The notes under the pieces: generated by a model
Told to the model about the DNA's origin: nothing
What the model saw: only the letters and a program-made list of their open reading frames with translations
Databases searched by the model: none
Source of the DNA: JBFMHP01 sp040752855
GTDB taxonomy: Bacteria; Pseudomonadota; Gammaproteobacteria; RBG-16-57-12
NCBI GenBank assembly: GCA_040752855.1
Contig: JBFMHP010000012.1
Location: forward strand, 1 to 64,000
Length of the DNA stretch: 64,000 bases
Direction of reading: 5' to 3'
Position numbers and translations under genes: made by a program
Shown here: positions 35,155 to 43,833 of the stretch, in pieces
Layout of the letters: every line of letters begins with the position of its first letter
Numbering within the stretch: position 1 is the first letter of the stretch

Positions 35155-35171
35155 AGCCTCTTGAGGCTTTT
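35155..35171 (+). terminator. Weak intrinsic terminator after the epimerase
   Basis: AGCCT-CTTG-AGGCT followed by TTT, 14 bases after the epimerase stop. The five-base stem and short T run make it a modest candidate. Its position at the end of the glycan genes, facing a minus-strand gene, supports it. Confidence 0.4.
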
Positions 35172-35232
35172 GCGTGCAGATCTATTTTTGCTGGAAACGG
35201 CAGCCTGACGTTGAATTTCCAATGAAGCGTCA

Positions 35233-35838
35233 TCAGCCATTGCGAGGAGTGTTACGGTCTGCCAGCAAGCTCATCGCCTCATTGATTGCCTGAAGCGTTG
35301 TCTTGTCACCACCCCGGTCCGGGTGGTGTTCCATCACCAGTTTCTTGTATTGCTTCCTGATGTCTGCCGGGCTCACCGGGTCTTGCAGGCCGAGGACGCT
35401 CAATGCAAAGGCGCGTTGATCGTTGCGCAGAAAGCGCGTCCAGAATGAACCGAGCAGATCGTTGACATCGCCCTCTGTCGTTGTCTCGAGATTGGTGAGA
35501 CTTAGATAATACTCGCGCAACGGATCGTGCGGGGCGGGAAATGACGTCGTGGCGGCAGCGTAGGGGAGGAGTTTGATTTTCAGGCAGTGTATGTCGATGT
35601 CCTGGGCTTCGGTACGCAGGCGAGATTGCAGCGCGTATAGGCAATGAAAAAGGATGAAGTGGCATTGATACATCGAGAGGTTGCTTTTCAGCGCGTCGGC
35701 GTCGAAGCCGTCGGCGCCGCCGTCCTGCAGAGTTTTTATCAGTTCGAATTCGCTGATCCCATTGGGTGATTGCCGCAGGATGTGCAGAATGACTTCCTGG
35801 AGGTAGGCGAGTTTGTCTTCTTTGATGATTGCGGGCAT
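35233..35838 (-). CDS. DnaJ-related protein with C-terminal J-domain
   Basis: A 201-residue protein. The N-terminal about 140 residues (MPAIIKEDKLAYLQEVILHI onward) match the layout of the DnaJ-related N-terminal domain of gammaproteobacteria. Residues about 150-195 form a J-domain with the HPD tripeptide in VMEHHPDRGGDKTTLQ. The J-domain should stimulate an Hsp70 ATPase; the client is unknown. The start at 35838 is chosen because the upstream in-frame extension lacks protein-like conservation and overlaps the divergent rhodanese promoter region. Confidence 0.85.
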   Translation of the reverse strand: MPAIIKEDKLAYLQEVILHILRQSPNGISEFELIKTLQDGGADGFDADALKSNLSMYQCHFILFHCLYALQSRLRTEAQDIDIHCLKIKLLPYAAATTSFPAPHDPLREYYLSLTNLETTTEGDVNDLLGSFWTRFLRNDQRAFALSVLGLQDPVSPADIRKQYKKLVMEHHPDRGGDKTTLQAINEAMSLLADRNTPRNG

Positions 35839-35948
35839 GATGCTTAGGGTCTGTAATCGATACTTTGTACCATGACATAATGCCGCTAGAGTTGGAAAGC
35901 CCTGGATGACTCTCCGGAGGCGTATGTTCGATTGTTGAGGTCGGTGTA

Positions 35949-36317
35949 ATGAAAAAAGTATTCGTCGCAATCATGTTGGTTGTGTTAGTGGCGTGCAACG
36001 GCGAGTCAGGCAAGCCGAATTCGGGATTTGTCGCGCCTGCGGCTGCTTGGCAGCAGATCAATGCTGGGGCTTTACTGCTCGATGTCCGGTCTGCCGGGGA
36101 ATATGCGCAGGGTCACATCGAAGGTGCGATCAATATACCGCACACCGAACTGGCCTCCCGTCTGGGGGAGCTTGATTCCAATAAGGATCGTCCGGTGGTG
36201 GTGTATTGCGCGGCGGGTGTGCGGGCGGAGAAGGCCAAGCAGGTGCTGGTCAATGCCGGCTATCAGAATGTTTACAATGCCCGCGGCTATAGCGATCTGC
36301 TTTCGAGCAAACCCTGA
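35949..36317 (+). CDS. Rhodanese-domain lipoprotein
   Basis: A 122-residue exported protein. The signal peptide MKKVFVAIMLVVLVAC ends in a lipobox (VVAC-like LVAC, Cys16), so it is probably an outer- or inner-membrane lipoprotein facing the periplasm. The rhodanese domain spans about 45-118 with LLDVRSAGEYAQGHIEGAIN and the active-site loop VYCAAGVRAEKA (Cys about 92). It carries sulfur as a persulfide in the family; the acceptor here is unknown. It is transcribed divergently from the DnaJ-related gene. Confidence 0.88.
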   Translation: MKKVFVAIMLVVLVACNGESGKPNSGFVAPAAAWQQINAGALLLDVRSAGEYAQGHIEGAINIPHTELASRLGELDSNKDRPVVVYCAAGVRAEKAKQVLVNAGYQNVYNARGYSDLLSSKP

Positions 36318-36410
36318 ATCAACCGTGCGGTTTCAATGAACTGTACCAAGGCGTCTCTGAGGAACTCTTTGGTTATTGGAGATGCCCTTAATTTCTACTG
36401 TGAGTGGTGA

Positions 36411-36815
36411 ATGAAGGAGTTACGTTACTTTAGGATGTGGCTGGCGCTGGGAGTCGGCATGGTGCTGGTGATTGCCTATCTCTCACTGATGCCGAGTCCG
36501 CCATCGCCCGTTAGTTTTGCACATGTCGATAAGATTGAGCACTGCTTGGCATATGCCGTCTTGATGATATGGTTTGTGCAACTCTTCGAGCGCAGTTGGC
36601 ACATCGGGGTGCTCGTCGCGCTGCTGTCGTTTAGCATTGGCATTGAGGTGCTGCAAGGGCTCGGCGGTTTTCGAGTCTTTGACATTTGGGATATAATGGC
36701 TAATCTCAGTGGTTTGGGTTTGGGCTGGGCGTGCGGGGGAACGAAGGTCGCACACGCACTGGCGCGTTATGAAAACCTTATGATTTTGCAGAGGAAGAGA
36801 ATCGATGACAGATAG
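36411..36815 (+). CDS. VanZ-like membrane protein
   Basis: A 134-residue protein with four hydrophobic segments and the VanZ-family pattern: YLSLMPSPPSPVSFAHVDKIEHCLAYAVL, a short loop, then SIGIEVLQGLGGFRVFDIWD. The acidic/His clusters D-K-x-E-H and E-x-L-Q-x-x-x-x-x-R-x-x-D-x-x-D are the family's conserved positions. Function is not established for chromosomal VanZ-like proteins. It overlaps galU by 11 bases, so the two are probably co-transcribed. Confidence 0.85.
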   Translation: MKELRYFRMWLALGVGMVLVIAYLSLMPSPPSPVSFAHVDKIEHCLAYAVLMIWFVQLFERSWHIGVLVALLSFSIGIEVLQGLGGFRVFDIWDIMANLSGLGLGWACGGTKVAHALARYENLMILQRKRIDDR

Positions 36816-37707
36816 CAAACGGGTTAGCAAAGCGGTTTTTCCAGTGGCGGGCTTGGGGACGCGGTTCTTGCCGGCGACGAAGGCCAATCCGAAGGAGATG
36901 ATGCCGGTCGTCGATAAGCCCTTGATTCAATACGCCGTCGAAGAGGCGATCGCCGCCGGGATCACCCAAATGATCTTTGTAACCAGCAGCAGCAAGCGCG
37001 CGATCGAGGATCACTTCGACAAGAATTACGAGTTGGAATCCGAGTTGGAAAAACGCGGCAAGCAGGAGTTGCTGAACATCGTACGCAGCATCCTTCCGAA
37101 GGGGGTTTCCTGTGTGTACATTCGCCAGCCCGAGGCCTTGGGGCTGGGGCACGCGGTCTTATGTGCCAAGGATGTCGTGGGGGATTCGCCATTTGCCGTG
37201 TTGTTGGCGGACGATCTGATCGATGGTGAAGGCAATGGCAGTCTTGCGCAGATGGTGGATGTGTATGCCGAACACGAATGCAGCGTGCTGGGGGTTGAAT
37301 CCGTGCCCGTGACGGAAACCGACAAGTACGGCATCGTCAGTTCAGCCGAGATTGCGTCGCGCCTGGGCAAGGTATCGGGCATTGTCGAGAAACCAAAACC
37401 GGAGCACGCGCCCTCGAATTTAGCGGTTGTGGGACGCTATATCCTCACGCCGCGCATTTTTGAAATCCTGGAAACCACTGGCAAGGGCGCGGGCGGCGAG
37501 ATTCAGCTGACCGATGGCATCGCGGCACTGTTGCGCGAAGAGCCGGTGCTTTCCTACGCCTTCAAGGGCCGCCGTTACGATTGCGGCAGCAAATTGGGAT
37601 ATCTGCAAGCAACCGTCGAGTATGGACTGAAGCACCCCGAGCTGCGGCGTGAATTCATGGATTATCTCAACGGCTATTGTTTGCCGTCACTGGTCATCAA
37701 TGCGTAA
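36805..37707 (+). CDS. galU: UTP-glucose-1-phosphate uridylyltransferase
   Basis: Makes UDP-glucose for polysaccharide and lipopolysaccharide synthesis. Motifs: FPVAGLGTRFLPATKANPKEM, KPLIQYAVEEA, FVTSSSKRAIEDHFD, LGLGHAVLCA, LLADDLIDG and ESVPVTETDKYGIV; the Lys in VEKPKPEHAPSNL contacts the sugar phosphate. 300 residues, normal. Its 3' end overlaps the 3' end of the convergent kinase gene by 11 bases. Confidence 0.96.
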   Translation: MTDSKRVSKAVFPVAGLGTRFLPATKANPKEMMPVVDKPLIQYAVEEAIAAGITQMIFVTSSSKRAIEDHFDKNYELESELEKRGKQELLNIVRSILPKGVSCVYIRQPEALGLGHAVLCAKDVVGDSPFAVLLADDLIDGEGNGSLAQMVDVYAEHECSVLGVESVPVTETDKYGIVSSAEIASRLGKVSGIVEKPKPEHAPSNLAVVGRYILTPRIFEILETTGKGAGGEIQLTDGIAALLREEPVLSYAFKGRRYDCGSKLGYLQATVEYGLKHPELRREFMDYLNGYCLPSLVINA

Positions 37708-40435
37708 TGGAGACCGGCTGCGATGTGTCATCGCAGCCGGCTATCCGGTCGATCTGGCCGAGGAATTCATCATAATGCGCACTCAGTTCCGCATATTCCC
37801 CTAACTTCAATTTGACCTCGAGCCGTTCAGCGGCGTGTTTTAAATCCTGGGCGCCGCAGTAGCTCGCCGACCCATGCACTTTGTGCACGTGAAAATCCAG
37901 GTCCTGGTAGTTGGCGCTGGCGAAGGCATCCTTGATCAGCGGCAGGCGTTGCCGTAAATCGTTCACCAGCATCGCGTAGAGTTCTTCCGCCAATGCGGCA
38001 TTGTTCAGAAACTTCGCCAGGATTTGCTGTTTGATTTCACCCGACTGCTGCGTTTGCAGGCGCTTGTCGAGGTTGCGGTCGATGGCAGCGAACAGGGCCT
38101 CATCATCGATGGGCTTGATCAAGATATCATTGATCCCTTGGGCGCGCATCTCGGGTGAATCCTTGCTCAGAATGTCCGCCGTAATGGCGATGATCGGAGA
38201 CGCCGCTGAGCATTGGTTCGAAGCGCGGATGTGCCGAGTGGCATGAATGCCGTCCATATTTGGCATGTGCAGGTCCATGAAGATAAGATCAAAAGGAGTT
38301 TTGGCCGCCAACTCGACGGCGGCGGCGCCGGTTTCGGCGAGTGTGCAGTTAAAGCCCAGCTCCTCGAGTGATACCCTCAGCAGTTTGCTGTTGATTTGAT
38401 TGTCCTCCACGATCAAGACGCTGCCGGAATATGGCTTGGCGGTGCTCATCGGGATGGAGAATGCCAGGGCTTGCTGCATCAAGCCGCTGGCGTAGGTCAT
38501 GCCCAGCAGGCGCGCGAGCTCCGCCAAGCGAAACGGCTGCGAGAGCAGCATGGCGGAGTCGGCATAGCGGTTTTTAAGCTCATCCGATGTGGTGTTGGCC
38601 AATAGGAAAATGTTGGGGGTGACGGTTTTTGCCTGTGCGATCATCGATTCGGCCAGACTGGAATCGAGCTCCTGGCGACAGCTCGAGATGAATACGCCGG
38701 CGAGGCTTGTCTGCAAGCTCCGGCCAAAGTCCTCGGGACGAGTGCAGACGCCGGCCGTGGCGCCGAATTTGCCCAGCATGTTTTTGAGACTGGTGGCGGA
38801 AAACGGCAGCGAGTCATAGATCAAAAAATGTTTGCCATGCAGCAGATTGCCGCCTTGTCTGCGCTCACGGGCGTGCGGGGCGGTGCAACTGATGCTGGCG
38901 GTGAATACCGAGCCGCTGTTTTCTTGGCTCGACACCGTGATCGTGCCGCCGAGATTCTCGGCAAGCAGCTTTGAGATCGGCAAACCGAGCCCCGTGCCTT
39001 CGAAGCGGCGCTTGGTGCTCGAATCGGCTTGTTGGAATAGCTCGAAGATCCGCTTGATATCTTTCTGATTGATGCCGATCCCGGAGTCTGTGACTGAAAA
39101 GGCAATCTTGTATTTGGCTTGATCATCGTCTTCAAGCATGACGCGGATCTGGATATACCCTTGGCTGGTGAATTTCACCGCGTTGCCGACGAGGTTGGTG
39201 AGGATCTGCTTTAAGCGGAGCGAATCGGTGGTGATGCGCTCCGGCACATCGTCATAGATCAAATAATTGATCTTTAGATCTTTCTCATGCACGGCCGGGA
39301 TAAACAGGTGGATGACATCCTCGACCAGCTCGCGCAGGTCGATCTCTTCATGGATGGTTTCAATCTTGCCAGACTCGATCTTGGAGAAATCCAAGATGTC
39401 ATTGATGATCGACAGCAGTGATCCGGAGGATTTTCGGATGATGTCGACATATTCTTTCTGCGTCTCGGTCAGCGGCATTTTTTGCAGCAATTTGGTGAAG
39501 CCGATGATGCCGTTGAGCGGTGTGCGGATTTCATGGCTGATGTTGGCGATGAAGGCCGACTTAGCGTCGCTGGCCGCCTGGGCGTCCTGCCGGGCGCCTT
39601 CCAGCTCGAGGTTTTGTTTTTCGAGCAGGGACATGGCCTCGCGCAGCTGGCGCGTTGCCTTCTCGACCTCATCTTTGAGTTGATTGTGCGAAGCCTGGAG
39701 CGAGGCGGCCATGTGGTTGAACGAGGTCTCCAAGGTTCCGAGTTCGTCGCTGGAGCGGCTTGCGACACGCGCGTCCAGCCGGCCTTCCGATAGCTGCTTG
39801 GCGGTGCTGGCGAGATTGATGATCGGGGTGCTGATGCGCCTGCTCAGTCGCAGGGTGATCCATGCGGTGATGATTAGAGGCAACAGGGTCGCCAGTGCAG
39901 CATTGCGTATGAAGGCGGCCTTTTTCTCGAGGGCGGTGCGGTTGGATATTTCGATGAACACCCAGCCGTGCAGGGTTGGACTCGACGGCTGCTGCCGGTA
40001 CTCCGGCGTTTCATGTGTGAGCAGATCGTCGACTTTAACCTCCATGCTGGTGACCGGCGCAAGAAAGACCAGGCGCGGCGACGCGCGGCCATGTTCCGGC
40101 AGGGCGCCGGCGAGCAGTCGCTGGATGTCCGCCGGCTCGTACGCGCCTGAGCCCGCAATGATGTTTCGCTGCTTGTCGATGATCACGGCGGCGATGATGT
40201 CTTGTTCGTGCAGAATCGATTCAGTGAGGGATTGCAGAATCTCGTGATTGCCGGATAGCAGCCCATATTCGCTGATCGGCGCGATGTGGCGCGCAAGCGC
40301 TTCGCCGTACTCGTGCAGCGACTGGTCGATTTGCTGGATGTGCTTGTTGATGAAGAACGTCGTGATGCCAGCGGCGATCAGGATGATCGGCAGCAGGGTC
40401 AGGAGCAGTAGTTTTGATCTGATGCCGGTGATCAT
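37697..40435 (-). CDS. BarA/GacS-like hybrid sensor histidine kinase
   Basis: A 912-residue membrane kinase with the BarA/GacS order: membrane helix 7-29, periplasmic sensor about 30-176, helix about 177-198, HAMP about 199-250, coiled coil, HisKA with phospho-His301 (FIANISHEIRTPLNG), HATPase (N418 in NLVGNAVKF; GTGLGLPISK), a receiver-like domain about 533-645 without an evident phospho-acceptor, an intact receiver about 671-790 (Asp721 in IFMDLHMPNMDG), and Hpt (His854 in VHKVHGSASYCG). It would drive a GacA/UvrY-type regulator. Its start overlaps the binding-protein gene (ATGA), suggesting that protein is its sensory partner. The cysM-rlmD neighbourhood also carries gacS in Pseudomonas. 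Confidence 0.9.
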   Translation of the reverse strand: MITGIRSKLLLLTLLPIILIAAGITTFFINKHIQQIDQSLHEYGEALARHIAPISEYGLLSGNHEILQSLTESILHEQDIIAAVIIDKQRNIIAGSGAYEPADIQRLLAGALPEHGRASPRLVFLAPVTSMEVKVDDLLTHETPEYRQQPSSPTLHGWVFIEISNRTALEKKAAFIRNAALATLLPLIITAWITLRLSRRISTPIINLASTAKQLSEGRLDARVASRSSDELGTLETSFNHMAASLQASHNQLKDEVEKATRQLREAMSLLEKQNLELEGARQDAQAASDAKSAFIANISHEIRTPLNGIIGFTKLLQKMPLTETQKEYVDIIRKSSGSLLSIINDILDFSKIESGKIETIHEEIDLRELVEDVIHLFIPAVHEKDLKINYLIYDDVPERITTDSLRLKQILTNLVGNAVKFTSQGYIQIRVMLEDDDQAKYKIAFSVTDSGIGINQKDIKRIFELFQQADSSTKRRFEGTGLGLPISKLLAENLGGTITVSSQENSGSVFTASISCTAPHARERRQGGNLLHGKHFLIYDSLPFSATSLKNMLGKFGATAGVCTRPEDFGRSLQTSLAGVFISSCRQELDSSLAESMIAQAKTVTPNIFLLANTTSDELKNRYADSAMLLSQPFRLAELARLLGMTYASGLMQQALAFSIPMSTAKPYSGSVLIVEDNQINSKLLRVSLEELGFNCTLAETGAAAVELAAKTPFDLIFMDLHMPNMDGIHATRHIRASNQCSAASPIIAITADILSKDSPEMRAQGINDILIKPIDDEALFAAIDRNLDKRLQTQQSGEIKQQILAKFLNNAALAEELYAMLVNDLRQRLPLIKDAFASANYQDLDFHVHKVHGSASYCGAQDLKHAAERLEVKLKLGEYAELSAHYDEFLGQIDRIAGCDDTSQPVSITH
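37714..37740. terminator. Perfect 12-base stem-loop between convergent genes
   Basis: CCGGCTGCGATG-TGT-CATCGCAGCCGG begins 7 bases after the galU stop and lies within the last codons of the opposite-strand kinase. The stem is perfect but lacks a clear T run on the galU side, so it may be a bidirectional transcript-end or stabilising hairpin. Confidence 0.5.
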
Positions 40436-41424
40436 TGGCCGGAGTCTCCCGTGTCTTGCATCAGTTGCCGATGCAGCCGCTCTTCATTCAGTCCGTCGAG
40501 GTTCAACGAGCGGGCGACTTGGTTGTTGACTTTGACCGTGAAATATTTCGGATAGGTCGATCGAAGGTCGGCGGCGGCATAACCGCTTTTTTGCCAGTCG
40601 AGGATGATCTCGGCCAGGTTTTTCCCGATCTGCGCGGTAGTGGAGAAAACCGCGGCCAAGGCGCCGGCCTTCACGTAAGGGGCGGAGAAGCCGAGGATCG
40701 GCACGTTATTGCGGTAGGTGCTCAAAAACAAATACTGAACGTTCTGATTGTTGAAGATCTTGGGGTCCGGGATGGCGAGCAACAGGTTGCTGTTGGTCAG
40801 GACGCGGCTGAGCGTGCCGTCGAGCTTGTCCGGATTGTCATGGGTGGCGATGTCGATTTTTTGTCCCAGGGTTGCAGCTGCCGCCTCAAGCGCTGGTTTG
40901 TGATGCTGCGAGGTCGGTCCCAGAATGGCGGTCAAACGCAGGTCATGCGGTCTGACGAGCTGGGCCAGGCGGATCTGCCGCTCGAAGGGTTGATCGAGAA
41001 AGAGCGCATGGACGTTTGCGCCGTTGCCCATCTTTGATTTGATGTTGTCGAAGGTCTGTTTCGGTACCAGCGCCGTGAATACCGGATTGGCGGGTTTGGC
41101 CTGGATGATGGCGCCGGCTGCGATGCTGCCGATCGGGACGAGCAGCCGGTGCTCGGCCGGCGGCAGGTCGGAGACGAGGGCCGCTCCGGCCTCGTCCATG
41201 ATCAGGGTGTGCAGCCGGATGCCGGAGTTCTGACTTTTGAGGGCCGCGCTGGCGGCGCTGATGACCTCGCGGTAGGAATCATTCTGTTCGTGGATGATGA
41301 AGATGAGCTCGAGCGTGTCCCCAGCATGGGCGCGAGCGGACAGCGCGAACAGGAATGCGACGACACATGCCGCCCAGTATGCGCGGAATAGCCGGTACCT
41401 CTTCATGTGAACATCACTAGGCAT
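40432..41424 (-). CDS. Stand-alone ABC-type periplasmic substrate-binding protein
   Basis: A 330-residue exported protein. After a signal peptide (to about residue 34, SARAHA/GD) comes a two-lobe binding fold like the ABC_sub_bind family: LELIFIIHEQNDSYREVISA, LLVPIGSIAAGAIIQ, PVFTALVPKQTF, RLTAILGPTSQHHKP and ILGFSAPYVKAGALAAVFST. No permease or ATPase is adjacent. It overlaps the kinase gene by four bases and follows a TonB receptor gene, so a ligand-presentation role for the kinase is inferred. Ligand unknown; the family includes amino-acid and aromatic-compound binders. A second in-frame ATG at 41406 is possible, but GGAG favours 41424. Confidence 0.83.
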   Translation of the reverse strand: MPSDVHMKRYRLFRAYWAACVVAFLFALSARAHAGDTLELIFIIHEQNDSYREVISAASAALKSQNSGIRLHTLIMDEAGAALVSDLPPAEHRLLVPIGSIAAGAIIQAKPANPVFTALVPKQTFDNIKSKMGNGANVHALFLDQPFERQIRLAQLVRPHDLRLTAILGPTSQHHKPALEAAAATLGQKIDIATHDNPDKLDGTLSRVLTNSNLLLAIPDPKIFNNQNVQYLFLSTYRNNVPILGFSAPYVKAGALAAVFSTTAQIGKNLAEIILDWQKSGYAAADLRSTYPKYFTVKVNNQVARSLNLDGLNEERLHRQLMQDTGDSGQ

Positions 41425-41634
41425 TTCTCTATGACTCCCTGTCGTGCATCTCTTGGGTTAGCTCAATATGAAACCATGAATCTTCGGCATGGTCCTGTAT
41501 CCTTTGTTATCACCGCTCGCTGAAATAACTCTCTCCCCTTTCAGAGAGAGGCCGCCATAGCATACCGTTGCCGGCTTGTCACTGAAACCCGCGTCCCGGA
41601 ATGACGGCATTCCCACATCACTGCCGCGGTGTCT
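41425..41634. other. 210-base gap between TonB receptor and binding protein
   Basis: No gene is seen. A hairpin-forming CTCTCTCCCCTTTCAGAGAG lies at about 41530-41549. It could end or attenuate the TonB-receptor transcript before the binding-protein/kinase pair. Confidence 0.4.
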
Positions 41635-43698
41635 TCAATGAAAATACAAACTGAGGGCGGCATAGAATCGGCTGTCGAACACATTTTGCGCCCTGAATTC
41701 CTGATAGGTGCCTTGGGCATTTTGCATCACCAAGGCGAACTCGCCCTGCACCGAGGCGTTTTTGAATCCGATGCCGATCTTGCTGTCGAAGCGCTCATAG
41801 GCCGGTACCGGCTTGCCTTTGTTCAGTGATCCCAGCCACGTGGTTTCACCGACCCGATAATAAGCGAAGCTGGCGTGCAGATCATCTTGCGACCCGAACA
41901 TGGCGAACAGGCTCCAGCTCTGGCGCGGGGCGCTGTCGGAATAGATGTATTCCGGTTCGCGGTCGCTGCTGGCGATGTCCAGATAGGTGTAGGAGGCGAT
42001 CAGCCGGCTGTGCCTGCCGGGCCGGTAGGTGAGCTGGCCTTCGAGGCCGCGGATGTCGGCATCGTCATAATTGAACAGGGTAAGGGTCTCATCATCGTAG
42101 TCGGCCAACGCCGGGTCCGTGAGGTAATCCGAGGTCCGCACATCCACCGGGGTGATGATGTCTTTCAGTTTTTCGGAGAACAGGCGCAGTTCCACGGTCA
42201 GCGGCAGGGCCTGTAATTTGCCGAGATAGGCGAGTTCTATCATGTCGACTCGCTCGGAGCCGACATCGGCGAGGCTGTAGATGCCGATGTCTTGCGGTCC
42301 GCCGAGGAGCCCGGCCAAATCGGGGCGGAATACGGTGCGGGCGTCGATCTCTTCTTCCAGGATAAACGGAGGGCGATAGGCGCGGGCCGCTGCCAGCCGC
42401 AGCGAGTGGTCCGGCGCGAGGCGCCGACTGAGGCTCACGCGTGGCGAGATGTGGGAGGAATCGTATGGGGTATGTTCGACCATGAACCCCAGATTCGACA
42501 GCCAGCCTTCCGCGATTTGTGTCTCCAGATTGGCGAAGACGCGGTGGATACGGGCATCGACTTTATTTGTGCCGTGGAGATTAAACGGGGAGTCGACGCG
42601 ATCCATGCGCGTGCCGAGGCCCCAGACCATCCGGCTGCCGGGTGCGGGGGCGAAGGTGTGCTGGACTTCGAGGTCGTAGCGTTCGCCGCCGATGCTCTTG
42701 TCGACGGTGAATGGGTCCAGGCCGATGCCGTCGAGCGGCACATCGATGACGTCCTCGAGATTGGTATAGTTGTGAAAAAATTGCACATGGAAGAAATTCT
42801 CGCTGGTGTTGTAGTGGGTCCAGCGCAGGAATTCATACGTGCGATCGACCTCGATGTCGTAGAAAATAAAGCCGCTCAGCGGCGCGCTGTAGCTGAAGCG
42901 GGTGCCGTGGCTACCGTCGGTCAGGCCGAATTCATAGAGCATTTCATCATTGGCGCCGAGCTGCTGATCGATGCGCGCATTGGCAAAGCGTATCTGGGAT
43001 TTGTCATAGCCGTTCGAGGCATTGGCGATGGCAAACGCGCCGTCATCACGGCGCTCGCCCATGCTCACGCGGAAGGTGGCGTTGCCCAGTTGATCGCCGA
43101 GCTGCACCAGATTGTCGTGCACGCCGACATTGCCGGTGCGGTGCCGCAGATAGGCCCCTTGGGTTTCAGCGCTGTGCATGGTGACGATGTTGATCACCCC
43201 CATGAAGGAATTCGACCCGTAGCTGGCGGCGTTGGTGCCGCGGATGACCTCGATGTGGCTGATGTCCTCGATATCGATCGAGAGATCCGCCCATTCCGGC
43301 CCGCCGAAGGTGGGCTGGTAGATGGCGCGGCCGTCGATCAGGATCTGGAGCCGGTGCGGGTATTGGTCCGACAGGCCGTGATAGGTCACCACATGTTGAT
43401 ACCCCAGCGCATGGGCCACTTGGTAGCCGGGCACAAGTCGGAACAAATCGGCGATATTGCGCGCGCCGCTGGCGTGGATCATCTCGTTGTCGAGGATGGT
43501 GACTGAACTCGGGGCATCGTGCAGTGACTGTTCCAGGCGCGAGGCGGAGAGCACGACCGGAAGATCCTCGAGGAATGTTTCTTCGAGGACAACAGTGTTT
43601 TCCGGGGCTTCGGCATGAGCCAAGGCGGCGCCAAGCAGGCAGAGAAACAGCGGCGGCAAGCGCACGGCAAGTGAGGACACGATGGGTTGATGTGGCAT
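41635..43698 (-). CDS. TonB-dependent outer-membrane receptor
   Basis: A 687-residue outer-membrane receptor: signal peptide MPHQPIVSSLAVRLPPLFLC to about residue 29, plug domain about 45-165 (VVLSASRLEQSLHDAPSSVT, ILDNEMIHASGARNIADLFR, IEVIRGTNAASYGSNSFMGV), then a 22-strand-type barrel ending in the terminal aromatic signature FYAALSLYFH. The substrate is not evident; size and plug resemble vitamin B12/catecholate-like receptors, and nothing in the neighbourhood points to iron. It is the first gene of a minus-strand set with the binding protein and hybrid kinase, separated by 210 bases. Confidence 0.92.
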   Translation of the reverse strand: MPHQPIVSSLAVRLPPLFLCLLGAALAHAEAPENTVVLEETFLEDLPVVLSASRLEQSLHDAPSSVTILDNEMIHASGARNIADLFRLVPGYQVAHALGYQHVVTYHGLSDQYPHRLQILIDGRAIYQPTFGGPEWADLSIDIEDISHIEVIRGTNAASYGSNSFMGVINIVTMHSAETQGAYLRHRTGNVGVHDNLVQLGDQLGNATFRVSMGERRDDGAFAIANASNGYDKSQIRFANARIDQQLGANDEMLYEFGLTDGSHGTRFSYSAPLSGFIFYDIEVDRTYEFLRWTHYNTSENFFHVQFFHNYTNLEDVIDVPLDGIGLDPFTVDKSIGGERYDLEVQHTFAPAPGSRMVWGLGTRMDRVDSPFNLHGTNKVDARIHRVFANLETQIAEGWLSNLGFMVEHTPYDSSHISPRVSLSRRLAPDHSLRLAAARAYRPPFILEEEIDARTVFRPDLAGLLGGPQDIGIYSLADVGSERVDMIELAYLGKLQALPLTVELRLFSEKLKDIITPVDVRTSDYLTDPALADYDDETLTLFNYDDADIRGLEGQLTYRPGRHSRLIASYTYLDIASSDREPEYIYSDSAPRQSWSLFAMFGSQDDLHASFAYYRVGETTWLGSLNKGKPVPAYERFDSKIGIGFKNASVQGEFALVMQNAQGTYQEFRAQNVFDSRFYAALSLYFH

Positions 43699-43826
43699 GG
43701 TCGTCGGTTCTTGGTTGTTGGTGGTGAATGACCAGGATCAACATCCATGTCACACTAAAAAAAAGACTATACCCAATGTCCCCGTGAAATGGCAATTAAC
43801 TTGAGGTAGTGGGCGCCGCCGGCTGA

Positions 43827-43832
43827 TATAAT
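43827..43832 (+). promoter_or_regulatory. Perfect -10 box before cysM region
   Basis: TATAAT just outside the left arm of an inverted-repeat element. The best upstream -35-like hexamer (TTGAGG at 43801) is spaced 20 bases, longer than ideal. A transcript from here would begin at the left arm of the element and run toward cysM. Confidence 0.4.
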
Positions 43833-43833
43833 A

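Noticed and set aside
42292..43506. 404-codon plus-strand frame opposite the TonB receptor
   Set aside because: Shadow of a well-supported receptor with plug and barrel signatures.
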